Shown here in pieces: positions 38,871 through 52,916 of a stretch of DNA of 64,000 nucleotides. Position 1 is the first letter of the stretch, and each line of letters starts with the position of its first letter. Both the position numbers and the translations under genes were made by a program. A model generated the notes under the pieces. The model worked only from the letters and a program-made list of their open reading frames with translations, was not told the origin of the DNA and did not search any database. Source of the DNA: Gymnorhina tibicen (lineage: Eukaryota > Chordata > Aves > Passeriformes > Artamidae); the NCBI GenBank assembly GCA_013399875.1, contig VXAZ01008245.1, positions 166,310-230,309 of the forward strand. Direction: 5' to 3'.

Positions 38871-41800
38871 TTTCCTAAAAGTATGTTTTCTGCCTTTGTG
38901 TTTATTGCATTAATAACCAGGGAGAGGAAAACTAGTGGGAAGGCATGGGCAGAGTTGGAGTTTCATCCCCCACCACCCAAGCTGGTTTTGTCAAAGCAAG
39001 GAGAGTTTCGTGAATTACTTTCCACAGAGATGTTTGGACCTGTGGCTTTCCCCCATTTATTCTCTCTTCATTTGTAGTATTTTACCTTCTTCTGGTTGCT
39101 GGCTTTCAGCTGCTGCTCTTTTCAACCCTGCACCTCTGTGTTCCTCTATTACTGGATTTGAGGGGACTACACTTGCTCTGTAAATTGGGTTCGTCGTGTA
39201 TGCATCTCTTCTGTTTTGCAGAGGTGCTTGGATGAATACAGCTCACCATGTGTTCAAAAAATAAAATGGGTGATCACCAGAAGATGACAGAGCTCTCAAC
39301 TACTGTTCAGGCACTTGGGGAAAACAGATTCTGTTTAAAGGCATTGTGAATAATAAGTATTTCATGCAGATAGCCACCTTTGGAAAGTGAAACTTAACTT
39401 CCTAAAAGATTTGGTTAAAATGACTGATGTTTTCGTCCACTGCATAGAAAGGAATAATCAAAAGATTATAGTAATCCTGATAAGAAGGTGGGGACAGAAA
39501 ACGTGGCAGTCAGCAGTTGACTCCTCCTAAGAAAGGAAAAGTCACAGTGTGACTGATGAAGGCGTCTTTTGAGGATTTACAGCATGTGGTGGCTCCGGTT
39601 GACTCCTTTCCCCCCCTCACTTCTGGAGCCATAATGTAATCTGAGTAATTTCATCCTGGGAAAGGAAAGTAGAGAGTAGCAATTTGATGGCTGCAGTGAT
39701 GCTCTGGGTTGTTTGATAGCAACATGCTTTGTATCTTTGCATGGGAATGGGCATACTGGGAGAATTTCAGGCCCTGTGGAGGGCCAGCACAAGGTCTGTG
39801 CACCACTTAGATTGCTCTGGATTAACTTTTTCCCACATGTAGGTGGTTCTTGCTCCCTCTCTGCTGGGGTAAATTTCCTTGGCTGCATTCTTGCAGAAAT
39901 ATTCTCCCTGGGAAGTTGAATGTTCCAGCTCTAAACTAGAAATGTTTTTGTGTATTAGTTCTACACCAGGAAAAATGACTGGACAGAGTCCCATAGATCT
40001 TATTTTGCCATAAACATAATTTCATTGTTTGGCTTGATGTTTAGGGATAAAGGCCAGCAAAAACAGTGGGAAATGGGCAAAATGAGCATATGCCTGTGCT
40101 TTCCATATTGCATCCTTGCTTATTATGTATGTGCACTGTTTCCTTGTGCCAGAGCAAACTGGAGCATTATCCACGCTCCAGAATCCCAGTGGACAAAGTG
40201 ATGGTGATTGCCCAAGAGAAGACACAGGCTGGGGCATGAACCAACTGGTGGATGCAGTCCTGATGGCACAGGGGAGGCACAGACTGAGATCAGCCAGGAG
40301 AAGTGACTTCCTTGCTGTGAGGCTCTTTGTTGCCACTGAGGAATTAAAAAAATGGACTGGGAAGAGCGAGCGGGGCTCTGGGATGATTTTCCAGGTGGTC
40401 CCTGCAGAGTGCACGAGTCAGCATGCGAGGAAGGTCCTTGCACAGGTAGCAGGTGGCCTGTGACATGGAGGGGAAAGGGGTGAGAGCTGAGTGTCGGTAA
40501 CCTCTGCAGAGTCAAAGCAGTGGGTTAGGAAAATGCTGGCTGCTGTAGTCTGCTGAGTGGATTTGAGCAAAGATGCAAAACGAAAGGTGTTTCATGGGCT
40601 GTCTCACACACCTGTGACAGTTCCTGCTTGTCTGTGGCTTTGGAGGGGCACCTCCAGACACTGGTGGTCTGTGCTGTCCCTGGGAGTGAAGCAGAAGGGA
40701 AGAGGCAGAGGTTATCTGGCTCCAGGTCATGTGTGACACCGTGGAGATGGATGTGCTGCACGCCTACAGAAATTCCAGCCCCGCCTACAGCTGTGAGGGC
40801 TGACAGTCTGGGAACTGCTACTGAAGGTGGCAAAATTTTAGACGTTGGCAGCTGCCCATTTGGTTTCTGTGCTGAGTACTGAGGGCAACATTAGCCCCCA
40901 GCCTTCCTCCTGAGAACTCGTCAGCAGCTACATTTTATTCTTTTTGCCCATACCACAGTTATTTTCACAGCATTCCACTGTAGCTACACAAAGAGCGGAT
41001 TACGAGTTTAAGTGCATGGAAAAAAACAGCAGCAGCAGGAACAACTGAACTTTTTGAAAAAGAAAGATGCTATTTTTCATGCAAATGTTGTTAGTACTGA
41101 AGAGTGAGGGAAAGGAAAAACAGAACATATATCATGCAGAGGCAAAATTGTTTCAAAATAGGAAATTTTTCATAGGTTGCCAGGAGATGTTGGCTGCCAT
41201 TTACAGTGGCTTGGTGAAGTACTGGGAGTCACTGCACGGAGTGCAAGCCCAGGACTGAACAATATCAGTGTCCAGCACAGAGTGTCTAATTGCCACATCC
41301 TGAGGAGGACATGTAACTACTGCCAGGTGACCAACATGAAAAAAAGGAATAATAAAACCCACCACGTGTAATGAAAGCTTGAGTTTAATTTCAGAGTATG
41401 ATCTGCAGTAGATGCTTTATTCTGAAAAAGGATGAAAACTGTTCACTGTCTGTAGCAAGAGTATATTAAGACAAGGGTGACTAAGGGCTTGACATGCCCT
41501 GTAAGTCAGGGATAATAATGAGTATGTCACTGTTGTCAGATTTTATATGAGTGAATTCTTTTTTTTTTTGCTTCTTGTTTCAGCACTACTGAAAGATTCT
41601 GGCCTGGGGGCATTTGGGGGATTGAGATTCTCTATTTGCAAGGCACAGTGGAAATAAGAGGTCAGGCTCCACTCGGGCCCTTCAACATTACCGTTACTGG
41701 AGCACTAAGGGCTGCACCTGGTTTTAACTTCAGTGTTTGTTGAGTTGACCCTGGGTGGAGGTAGGACCAGGACATGAAAACTCAAGCTGTCATTAAGCAG

Positions 41801-43479
41801 CTTAAATAGTACCATTTAGTGTTCTGCAAAAATTTAATTAGCTGAAGTTGCCCATTTTGGTGTATTCTTGTAGAATTTACTTTTAGAGTAGGATTATTTC
41901 AGTGATGTTAGGAATCTAACCAAGAAAGGAACTTTTACGAAGCCTTAGGAAGAGTCTGCTGCACATTTTTGTATCTAAAAACCTTTGAATGTCTGGCCCT
42001 GCTGGAAAAAGCAGCGCTCCATGTTAGGAGAAGCTGAAGAAACACTACAGAGGTTGCTTTGGATGCACTTCTAATCAGAATTTTTTCTGATGTTATTAGT
42101 AAATTTGAAATGTAAATATCATATCAGTTTTATTAATTACTTTGCAATTTAATATGGGTAGGATTTATTGCTGTGTTTTGTGACCTGTGATTTATTTGGT
42201 TTACTGTAGCATGCCTAATAGATCTCATGGTGTAGTGCAAGAAAGAGCACATGTTGCTATAGTAATTATATGCCCAAATCTCTAAATCTCCCTGTCTTAT
42301 TCATTAACTTCTAAGGTTTCTACTGCAGGTCTTACTGGTACATACATGAAAGACACCAAGTCAAATTCATTGCAGAATTAAAGCTGCTGAAGCCCCAAGG
42401 CATCCTCATCGCTACAGAGTCCTGATACAGTGCCAGAAATGCCGTGTCTGAGAGATTTCTTCCTAGGGGCTCAAACCAGTATTTGGAATAGGCCCTTTCA
42501 AGCACCTCTTTAGATCAACAAACCTCTCTGGCAAATGCTGCATCTCAAAAGAGTCTTAGCAGCACTTTAGCTTTTGCCCAAGGAGAACAAGATTTGGTCT
42601 TTACACATGACTGCAGCCAAGCCGCCCCCACACAAGTGCTAATGCCCAAAGCTGCTCCCCTGCAAGCTCTGTAACTGGCACTGGGTTTCTCCATTGCTCT
42701 TCTGTGCCCCACGATGAAAGTTCTGGGGTACCGCGAATGCAGTGAAGGATGCTGTAACTTACAGCAGCAAAGGTGGGTGCTGTCTGTGGGGGGTGTCCTT
42801 CCAGCAGCTGACAGCCACCCTATGGGCTGGGAGGGCAGGGTCCCAGACACTGCATGGCCAGTCTGGGCTGTTGAGGAAGCCAAGATATACCCAAAGGAAC
42901 TCTGTTTCATAATTCAATCTAACACCAAACCAAGGACCTGGATCCCATTTTTTCTATGACTTCTCTCATTGTGCATAGGATGAGTAGCAGAGAGGCCCCC
43001 ACCATTAGAAAGGTCTCCTGTGCTGAAATGAAGGTTTTTCAAGTGCATCATCTTTGCTTTAGAAACCGTGGATGAAGGATAAATACACTGATCTACCTGT
43101 CTCCCCGGCTTCAGCAGGTGTGTGAGCAATGCTTTGCAGAGGAGATAAGACAGAAAGCCTTTAAGAGCCACATAAACCTAAAACTGGCCTCTGCTTTATT
43201 GTGCTCCTTGTACTTTCATGCAGCCAATTCTAAAATTTTCCAACCTCTGTGTCTGAAGTGATACAGTTAAAGCGTGCATTTTGGGGAATCCAGATGGAAG
43301 TTTATTTGTCAGGCTGCAAAGGCCAAAGAGAATTAGGAATTAAATGCACCATAATTTTTCCCCCTCATTGGAATGTTTACAGGATGTAAAAAGGTGCATT
43401 TTGTGTGTGAGACAGTGATGTGAGGGAAAGCTTTCTCTGACAACTTTCTTTAACTCCCAGAGTACCCCTCTTTTATTTG

Positions 43480-43710
43480 GAAGGAACAATGCCAACTGAT
43501 AATGAACTACTTTCTATTCAAGGCTTCAAGTCAAATACTCGTTCCTCATTAATAATTCAATGTGACAAATTTATTACCTTGAAGGTGCTGTGAGGCAATT
43601 AGACAATGGGAAATTGTGTCTTCCTTTCAGCCCACTTAATTGGCTTTCAAGTGTGACATTCATCAAAACCTTGACTTTTCATGTAAACTTTCCATTATGC
43701 AAGGCATGGT
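43480..43710. other. AT-rich block, candidate conserved non-coding element
   Basis: CTCATTAATAATTCAATG, GGCAATTAGACAATGG and CACTTAATTGGC give TAAT and NK2-like cores in close succession. There is no repeat similarity and no exon-like structure. Confidence 0.22.
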
Positions 43711-44704
43711 TCTGACACTGGAACTACAAGCATTTGGCAAAACTCACCTGGGGGGTAACTTCACGGGTTTTTCTTCAATAGCAAAGAGAGTGGGAAGGAC
43801 AGTGTGTGAGAGAGTCCAAGAAGCTTTATTTAAAATCAGCAGAGAAATTATCATCACTTGGTAATTTTCACGTGATAAAATGGCCTGTACTTGCAATGCA
43901 ATTTTAGGAGTTAGGGCTGTTTGCTTTGTCTCTCAAGGAGTGTTACAAAATTGCCAGTAAAATTAACACCTTTATCCTTTCTTTCCCATTTTTTATGTAT
44001 TGTTTGGGATGTAATAGAATGAATTGGTTTTAAATACAATCTTTTGTACTCCAGGTATTTTAAAACACTTCACAAAGTAATGATATGTTGTTAAACAGTG
44101 ATAGAAAAGAGATTGCCTTTCTAATAAGGACCTTGGGCAAAGAAATAATTTGAACACCGGATTTCATATTCTTGAACTTCATTTCTAATGTGGCTGCCTT
44201 CAGTGCTGACCTTTAAAAGACTGCCATATGAGCTCTTGAGTCTGAGGAGCAGCTTTGACTACAGTAATTTATTTTGCAGCAGTTGCATGTATGTTTTCCA
44301 TTTCTGACATTCAACCTGAGTTTTTGTTATTTACGTAGCTTTTTTTTTGCATCCTGTAACTTACACATGGCTGCAGTCTTTCAAGGACACCCTTAAAAAT
44401 GAAGTTGTTAGTTTTAAAGGTCTGATTTGTCCTTGTAAACTTACACACAGCTGAAAATAGAACAAGTTGTCTTAAGGATGTGCAAAATTAATCAAATTTT
44501 TGATTCTCTCACTTGATGATAATGAATTTGATTTATTGAAAATGCACATCAACAGCATCTTCTTCCATCTACAGTATGATTTTTAAAAATGAATGTGCTT
44601 CTAAAAAGCCAATGGAAAACTTATATTTGTCACTCTGTAGATTTCTCTGTTAGCATGTATTCATCCTTTCATGTTTTGTGCTTTCTCTCCTTGAAACACT
44701 GAAG

Positions 44705-44790
44705 GACTACAATGGACTTTCCCAGCTATGAGTTGAATGTTGTTCATGTGTGGAAGGACTGTGGCTCCATGTCTGATCACCATTTAGAAG
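44705..44790 (+). other. Splice-site-bounded exon candidate, 86 bases
   Basis: A pyrimidine-rich tract (TTTTGTGCTTTCTCTCC) leads to an AAG acceptor at 44,704, and AGAAG then GTGAGT forms a good donor at 44,791. One frame is open throughout and contains ATG at 44,712 (MDFPSYELNVVHVWKD). The product is unknown. There is no evidence beyond splice signals and an open frame of fewer than 30 codons. Confidence 0.18.
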
Positions 44791-47700
44791 GTGAGTGGGA
44801 TGAAGGAGGGCAGAGAACAGGACTCTCAAGTAGAGGCTGTGCCTTGTTGCTACTGCACTGGCCTTCGCCCTGTTGGAGGTGCTGGTCCTTTTCACCCTCC
44901 ACATTCCCATCAACAAATGTTTGGGGTTTTCTTAAATACCGTTTCTTGCCAAGTCAATGCAGAGGAAGCAGCTGTGTCTGTGTTTGAATGCTCCCAGCTA
45001 GCTCACTGGCCTGCAGGGCACTAACAGCCTGGATGAGGAACTGGTTAGATGAAGGTCCATTTTTATCTTCGGACAGCGGTGAACTCTACCTTTCAGACAT
45101 AACAGAGATGGAAAGGAACTGAAAACATCTGTTCCTTTGACGATATTTGATCCAACACCCAGCAGCATAAATGAGATTCTACTCATGCCAAAGAGGCATG
45201 CAAGAGAAAGTAGACACAGTCAATTGTAAAGATGATCTTGTCAGATTCCCTGGAGAAGTTAAGTCCACTGGGATGTCCTGTTCGCAATTATTTGCTATGA
45301 ATAGAGTTTCAATAAAATGAGGTGTTATTTCTCTTTATAGATATACAGTTCATGTTTTTCAGGCTTCTTTCTGCACGTAAACTGTCCAAATTTAGTATAA
45401 CCTATTATTGTTTAGCCTTCCTGACCTTTGCAGAGACCTCGCCACCTGTACAAGTTTTTTGTGAGCATCAAAAATCATGGAGATAAGCAGTCCTAGAATA
45501 TATTTTTGCTTACCATGCACACATAGCATTATTCATTCAGGGAAAATTATTAGTCTCAGTAACATCTGGATAGAATGGAGATAATAGGAGTTCATGATTG
45601 AAAGACACAAGGCTTCCTCATTTTTTAGGGCATTTTTTTTTATTATAAGTTGTTAATGACTAGAACAGAGATTGTATTGTGTTAAAATTATGATTTCATT
45701 AAAAAAATGCAAAGTCTGAAACAAAGTGGTCCACAAGGATAGTGTTGACTTCAGGGGGAGCTTAACATTCAAGACGTATGTTATTCTATTTGGAAATCTA
45801 ATTTAGGCTCCAGTCCAGAACAGTTAGGCATGTCTTCAGATTTTACTACTTCTATGGTGATATTTAGTATCAGAATAGTCATATTGATGGATCAGAACTT
45901 TACTGAGATAATGGCCTAATTTAATTTTTATCTAAGAGAAGAGCATTATACTCTTTAGCACATGGAGCTCATACACCTGCATATCTGGCAGGTGTAACAA
46001 TGCATTACCAGACCCCTGAGTACTTGCTGGTTTTATATTTCACTGGAGTGAAAATGAGGTAGTACATTTGCAAGAGAAAACCTATATATTTATTACTTTC
46101 ACATAATATTTTATTTATATGGATCCAGGTTTTTTCTTAGTGAGGCCAGTGAAAATCTGGAGTAACTTCATTGTCTTTAATGAAAGTACTGCATATCCAG
46201 AGACATTAAACAATCACCAGAACAGAAAAGATGCTGGAAATATTGACAGGTTCACTGCTAAGTGCCCATCCCAGCATGGCTGGTAGGTTACTGTGCAGCA
46301 TTTTGCTGTTTGGAAGGTGGATGGGGTCAGAGCTGGTAACATTAATATCTTGAGAGCAACCCTCTGACTTGGCAAAGCTGAAGTTGTTGAAATTGCTCTT
46401 TCAGGCTGAACTGAAACTTTTAGAATATTCAGGTACTTTGGCAAGTAGATTGAGGAGAGCAGGTGTTTGAAGTGCCTGTTTATGTGTTTTGCAGAAATGT
46501 TGTGGGTTTTAGTGACTCTGATATCCATGTGTTCTTGTGAACCTTGATAATCCACCTCATGCCTCTGACAGCTGAAGTAGGTACAATGTTCCACCTAAAT
46601 TCTTGGCTTAATGCCTGGCTGGATCTAAACCTATATGATTTGTTTACCAGCTATTTGTGCTATATATTTTAGGTAGTTCTGCCAAGTTTCTAAAAAGTTC
46701 TCAGAATAATACCTTGTGTTCCATCAAGAGACCTCAAAACATTCCTTGCTTAGGCAGGTGTTACTTACCCTACCTCCTCCAACACTCAGCCTCAGAGAGA
46801 TAGGTATTATTGACTACACATGCTCTGAACTTGCAGCATTAGTTAATATGTATAGCCTGGATGAGGTCTTCTTTTCCTTTGGGAAGAGGATTAAGGCATC
46901 CCTGGATTGGGTTGGACTGGAGCTGGTGCTTTGCCTTGGCTGTGTTTCCCTGGGAGCCCAAGTCATTTGCCCACAGTGATATAAAAACTCTCCACAAGAA
47001 AAAGGATCTTTGTCTCCCAGTCTGTTCCAGACCATCCTTTCCTACATTTGTCAGAGCTTTTCTATTTGTTTTTATTGCTTAGCAAACCTATTATGGAGCT
47101 GATGAAGAGGAATTCAGACCATCAGAACATTTGTTAATAAAAAATAAATATAACTCAGTTTTTCAATAGGAGCATGAAATTTAGCCTGATAGAGAATGAA
47201 AATGACAAGGAAAATATTTATAATAATTCTCACACTTACAGCAGCTTATTTTTCTTTTATTAAAAACATCTTACTAAACACTCATTTTCTAAAGCTTTAG
47301 TAGAATTAAACCATGATTAACATGTCAAAATCAATCTTCTTCCTTTCTTTCCTTTCAAGTCAATCAAAAATGTTCTATTGTCAACAAGAGAAGGGGCAAA
47401 AATGAAGGTCAACATTGCATCAGTCTTTTCAAAAAGCTCTGCATTGTAAATTATTTAGGGGCTCAAATCAATCCATTTTTTCTTTTCAGTGGTTGGACAA
47501 TAAAAGCAAGATTTACTGCGGCAAGTGAGTAATAAAAAAAGAATTAACAGAAAACAAACAAAAAGCCGTTCACTTGGCAACCTTCTGCGTTAATCAAAAC
47601 CTGAAGACTAAACTGAAAGATCAATATTTGGCTTCAAGATGAAACATAGCAAAGCTTCCATTAAAAAAAAAATTGGAATAAAAAGAAACATAGGCTGTGT

Positions 47701-49859
47701 TAATCGAAAAGAGGCAAATACAAAAATCCATACAGTCTTTTGGTTATCTGTGATAAAATGGCCCCATTGGAGCTTGACAAATTACAGTATTTTTATGCAC
47801 ATATCAAAGTTCAACTTGATTGTCTCATATGGGGGAAAACACCATCTGTCTGTATTCTAGAAATAATCTGCATAATTGACTTCCAAACAAGCCTCAAAGA
47901 AACAGGCATTTATCACCTTAATTGTGACAGGCAGAATGTGTGTCCCTGCTATTTTATCAAGATAATAGTAATAGCACTGTGGATACCTGGTATCTTGTCT
48001 TGCCCTATTTTTTTTTCAATTTGTGTGGGTGGGAACTGGATCCTTCGAGTTACAACTGCTCTGACAAATTACAGAGGAGGCAGAATCACCGAGGACAAAA
48101 ATAGCAGAGTGAGACACCACCAACGGTGGGGCTTGGTGTGCAGGACTTAAGGTACTTAAGGGCTTGCTGAGGAGAGGGGAGCACAGACTGTTGCAGGAAA
48201 TGTGTGAGAGGACAGATCGAACACCATAGGCAGATCCACAACGTGCATATAAAATCCAGTTATGAAGGAATCTGTTTGGGTTTTAAACCCAGAGGTGCAA
48301 ACTCAAATTCAGTGCGGTGACATGCCAGCAGCGAGCTTTGGCCTCCAAGCTGAAACATCCTGGAGAGTCTTATTTGGCTCTCTGTGGCTGAAGAATTTTG
48401 CTCTTATAAACCAGCAGCAGAGGCAACTCTAAAATTTGAAACCAGTGAGTTCAGAGTAATGGAAAATATTTAAAATTGACCAGTAACTAGAAATCTTGAC
48501 ACCAGTACCTGAAAACACGAGGGTGCAGTGGATGTTATAACCTCCCTGCCGCATGAGTACCTAAGCGCCTCACTCCATAAAATTTTGTAATAACAACCCC
48601 TTTATGACTTACACCTGGTTATAACATAAAGGATTGATTAGGTCTTGAATCTTACAAGGAGGGTAGACAGCATTTAAAATATATAGCCTAACAATATATT
48701 TTCACAAGATGAGCCAACACATTCTCCTGTAAAGTCAAGCTGGCAAACACGGCTGGGGCTCAGGACAGTAAATAAGGGGATCTGGCCACGGCTGGGCACG
48801 CTCATGTCCTCCAGGCCATGTGTCTCCTCTTCGTAGCCAGGGATGAATTACAAGAATGAATAGTAACTCTTCCCACCATGCTTTTATTCTTTTGGTCTCC
48901 TGCTGAAGGATTGCAAGGAAAATAGCCCACTCTCCCCCCACTCTCCATTTGGCAAGTTTATGTTAATGTGGCCCAGTATTTACAAGTGGGGCATAAACAA
49001 CTGACAATTTTATGTTGCTAATAAACAAAGTTTTTTTGTAAGCAAAGTGTTCTTGCATTATATTCAGAAATCCAATTTGGAGAAACGCACTTGCATGTAG
49101 GAAACAGCAGAGCTGTTGTGTAAATCTGAGCTGAAATACTGGGTATTGTACGCACACACAACATTAAAGAAATTACTGAGAGAAATAAAATCAGCACCCG
49201 TGAGCATGGCTGGAGGTGATGTTTCCAGTGCTGTGGAGTAGTTAATGCAGGCTTCTGGGGAGAGGAGAACAACGAGGTGGACAAAAGTATGATGATACCA
49301 TAAAAATCAGTTCGAAGACCTGGAAACTGGTCTTCTCCATATCAGAGGGATTTTTTTTTCCTTTCACTAAATGCTGAGTTTAATTTATTACATCATATCT
49401 ATTTGGAAAAATTTAATGTTTTAATTAGTTTTTATGTATGGCACTTCTGTAAATGTAAATTATTTCTTTGTGCATTGTGTTTTAACATGAAGGTGGAAGG
49501 AAAAAACAGAAGAAGAATGCTTTAGTGTGTCATTTTTGGGTTTATGTACTTATATATGTGTGTGCCCCTTTGTGTTATATATATGTGTTACACAGATCTA
49601 AAAAGGTGTGCTCTGTCTGTAATTCCTCCAAAGTTTCTCCCTAGCAGTCCATGTGCCCTGTTTCTTACAGTAAAATTGTAACACTTCCATCCATTCTGGA
49701 TTTCCTTTACACCTTGCAATGCCCTGAGGCATCAGAAATTGGTTTTTATGTATTTTGGAAGAGTTTATGGTTCTTCTGCATGTAAGAGAATCTACTTGCT
49801 AGACAGACAAGAAGACTGCCTTTATTGAGTCAGGCTCCCTCAGCAAAGTCTGACCGGAT

Positions 49860-50395
49860 CCTTCAGCAGTTAAGTGCCCTTGCATCTACTTCTCCAGTTT
49901 GAACATAGGACACTTGTGGAGGTCTCCAGGCCCCCAAACCTGCTGTTGTCATCTGGTCCCTCTGTGTCGAAGAGGCTCTGTGGCCCTGCTGTCATCCCCT
50001 TCAGGGCAAGGGCTCCTTAGGGGGTGCCCCAGGCACCAGGGACACCCTCCTTGGGGTCGGTCCCTCTGAGCTTGTGATGAGGAACAGCCTCAAAATTTGT
50101 TTACAAACTCCCTGGAAGCAGGAGCGTGGCTGCTCTGTCACTAGCCCAGGGCCAAGGAGAGGGGACATAGGTCTCTTTGCCTGGTGTGGGCCACAACACC
50201 CTGAGAAAAACCCAAGCAGGATTTGACACTTCCTGTAGCAAATGCAGATGTGTGGTTAATAAAATACTCTGTGTTGGTTTAATGACAGGGGATCATCTGA
50301 GGCTTGCCTCGCCTTGAAACTCTGCCTCACTCTGTGTGAACTCCTCTGAAATATATATAGTGCACTGCTGGCACCCAACAAATGAGATCTGAGCT
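49860..50395 (+). mobile_element. Possible degraded LTR with primer-binding-site remnant
   Basis: This is a GC-richer block inside AT-rich DNA. Seen: an AATAAA at about 50,258, then about 100 bases of U5-like sequence, then GTGCACTGC followed by TGGCACCCAACA at 50,369-50,380. The last string resembles the TGGCGCCCAAC start of a lysine-tRNA primer-binding site, with changes mostly at CpG positions, as expected from methylation decay. The 5' limit is not visible and is a guess from the composition change. No gag-like protein follows. It could equally be unrelated unique sequence, or another old repeat whose family I do not recognise. The TGTTGG...CCAACA pair at 50,272 and 50,375 may be coincidental. 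Confidence 0.33.
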
Positions 50396-52875
50396 TTCTT
50401 TTGTTTTATGGGGCTCCTTGTTGTTTTATGTTTGCTTGGTAGTATTGGAGATAGTCCTGTTTGTAGCTTCAGCTGTGTTAGTGGAGGAGCCCATCTGAAC
50501 TCAGGCTGCTGCTTTTTCTGTAATAAAAAGAAAAAAACCCCTTAAATTAGCCTTTCACTTCACAGCCAAAAACTTTGAAACCTGTTTTTGTTGTGACATT
50601 TTTCCTCACTGCGAAAACTTAAAAGTTATTATGCTTTGATTGGCCTACTGCAGGTTGTATGATTTTCAGGGAAGGGCTCTGTCAGTTTTTTATTTGTTTT
50701 AAGAGCACTCTGTACACCTTAAGTATAGTTTAAATAATACTAATAATAAATAGAAATATGCCATTTGACCCAGATGACTTTTCTTTATTACAATTGCTAC
50801 CTAAAGGGCTGTATATCCATTTCATACATTGAACATATGGGAAATGATGTTATTTTTTCTCTATGTTTTGTGGTTTAATGTTGTTTTTGTTTTGCAATAA
50901 ATCTGTAGAACCCCTGTAGGCTTTTTTTCAGATTGCTTTAAAATAATTTCCAAGTGTGTAGTCATTTGTTACAGAATAATGTTTGCTTAATTTGTAAATG
51001 TAGGTGCCTGAGGATTCCCATTTCTGCATATTGGTGGAAGAGTGAGACTGTGAGGCACAAATATCTACTTCAGTGCCACTTGAGTGTTCAAATGGGGACA
51101 GAATATAATAATTTATATACTGGCATTTGGAAGACAACTTGCACGGGGCTAAATCTGTCCTAGCTCTTGTCTGGCAACACCACTGTAATGGATGGCATGG
51201 TGAGGAATGTGAATCAAATGATGTTTTATTTCCTCTGTATGATATAACTCTTATATAAGAGCCTGGATCCATAGCTCCACACTGTGCTTTCAGACTTCCA
51301 TTTATTTTTCTAACCCATTTCAATCTGTTCACTGATGTCACTGTGTTAGTGATGCAGTACTTTGCTTCTGTCGCTCTTGGTTTAGCTTTACCTTTCCAAC
51401 CCCGCTGGAGTTATCTCCCTTGCTCCTTCAGAAAACATAAATCCTCAGCTGGCCTCAAAATTCTGATGTATACAGGTAAGGTGCACACTCATTCTCCTCT
51501 GTAGGGAATCATGTTCAATGAAGTTTGTGGTTACGATTCAGTAAGGCATGCAAATAACGCAGAACATGCCACTGCACTCTAAATGCTACAGGTCTTTTTT
51601 GAAAATCGATTTCAATGCTCCTTTTGTCAGGTTATCCTAATCCTGCCAAATGCTGAGTGGCTTTTGAAGCTTACACATATCTCATTGATATTAATGAGAG
51701 ATTGTGGCACCCTGTGTAGTGAAAAAAAAAAGGTTCATAATGCTCAAAACACTGAATCAATTACAATAAAATTAGAACAAAAATATATGCGGTAACTAAG
51801 AACAAACATCTCTGTGAAGCACCACATTGTCTTCAGAGATCTTCCCAAAATATCTGAAACACAAAAGATGTAATTTCCTACAACCCAAGTAAGACTCCAG
51901 CTTCATGAAGGCAATCTTTACTTTGAATCAAGTTGATCCTAGTGAGTAAATGCTGGAGCCCCTAATGACAGGCAGTTTATTCCACTTTATTTGCTACAGA
52001 TTCTTCACGTGGTCTCCACAGTTCACCCACTGACGCTGCAATAATTTACTACTGAGTCCAGAATATGCTATTGACCTGTGTGGGATGTAAGTTAGAGAGA
52101 ATGTGTTTATATGATTCCACATGTCAAATTACATGGTAGGATCATGTAATTAGAGGTATTAGCCTTGTATGAATTCAGTGTCTCATTTTTTCCAGGCCAA
52201 AAAACTTAAAGAGAATAGGATTAGACTGTGGCCCCAGCAGAGTTTCTTACATGCCTGTTGATGCATGGTTGCTGCTTCCACTGGTGGAAGTCCTCTTGTT
52301 GCCATCTAGCCAGAGTTTCTCTTCCCAGCTGTTTGCTTGCCATGTCAGTCTTACAAGTTCTGCTACCACCACTGTTCATTGTTGGCAACAGAATAAAACG
52401 TATTATCTGCTCTATTACAAGAATTACTGCTCTTTCCCTTGTTTCACTGACATTGTTAACAGATGTCACTCTGTTTTGGGTGGCTGTTCTAGTTAAGACT
52501 GAACATTTTTGATCTCTAAAATCGTAGTAATTCTGCAATTTAAATAGCAGGCAATGAGAAGTTCAAAGCTGTGTTATTTCAAGTTTATATGCAGCAGTAT
52601 ATGCTTTTAATGCTTGAAAAGCCATTGGGTCTTGGATGTGAAATGAACAAAATAATTCACAGTGCTTGGCTGGGGGTGTTCACAAAATGTCAAAGCCATT
52701 TTAGAAAGCCATTCCAAAGAGCACACTTTGAAAGGTACAGGCTTGGAGACATGTGCAGATTCTTCCTTAAACTGCATTTTAAAAACCAAAGTTGTTTTCC
52801 AGTTTCTTTTCTGTGACAGGTGAATTGTGTTGCATTCGTATACTTCAGTAACATAAAACAAAGCAATGTGACTCT

Positions 52876-52916
52876 GGGAATGAAGTATAATGATTTGGGA
52901 ATGAGGTGTAATGATT
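52876..52916 (+). repeat. 21-bp direct repeat, two copies
   Basis: GGGAATGAAGTATAATGATT (52,876-52,895) is followed after one base by GGGAATGAGGTGTAATGATT (52,897-52,916). The copies differ at two positions, both A/G transitions. This is a simple tandem duplication in otherwise unique DNA. Confidence 0.9.

Larger units (their letters stand above)
31693..49859. other. Unique non-coding DNA with a GC-rich island
   Basis: No recognised transposon lies in this 18-kb stretch. The 33.9-34.75 kb island is GC-rich and holds several overlapping open frames (described separately). A second, weaker GC-rich patch lies at 40.2-40.9 kb. AT-rich blocks at 35.2-36.7, 38.6-38.9, 41.8-42.3, 43.5-43.7 and 45.6-47.9 kb carry many TAAT cores. 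Open frames of up to about 140 codons (37,595-38,011; 47,740-48,150) have no recognisable features. Confidence 0.65.

Noticed and set aside
49545..49600. TATATATGTGTGTG and ATATATATGTGT runs as a microsatellite
   Set aside because: The runs are short and interrupted, and do not amount to a proper simple-sequence array.
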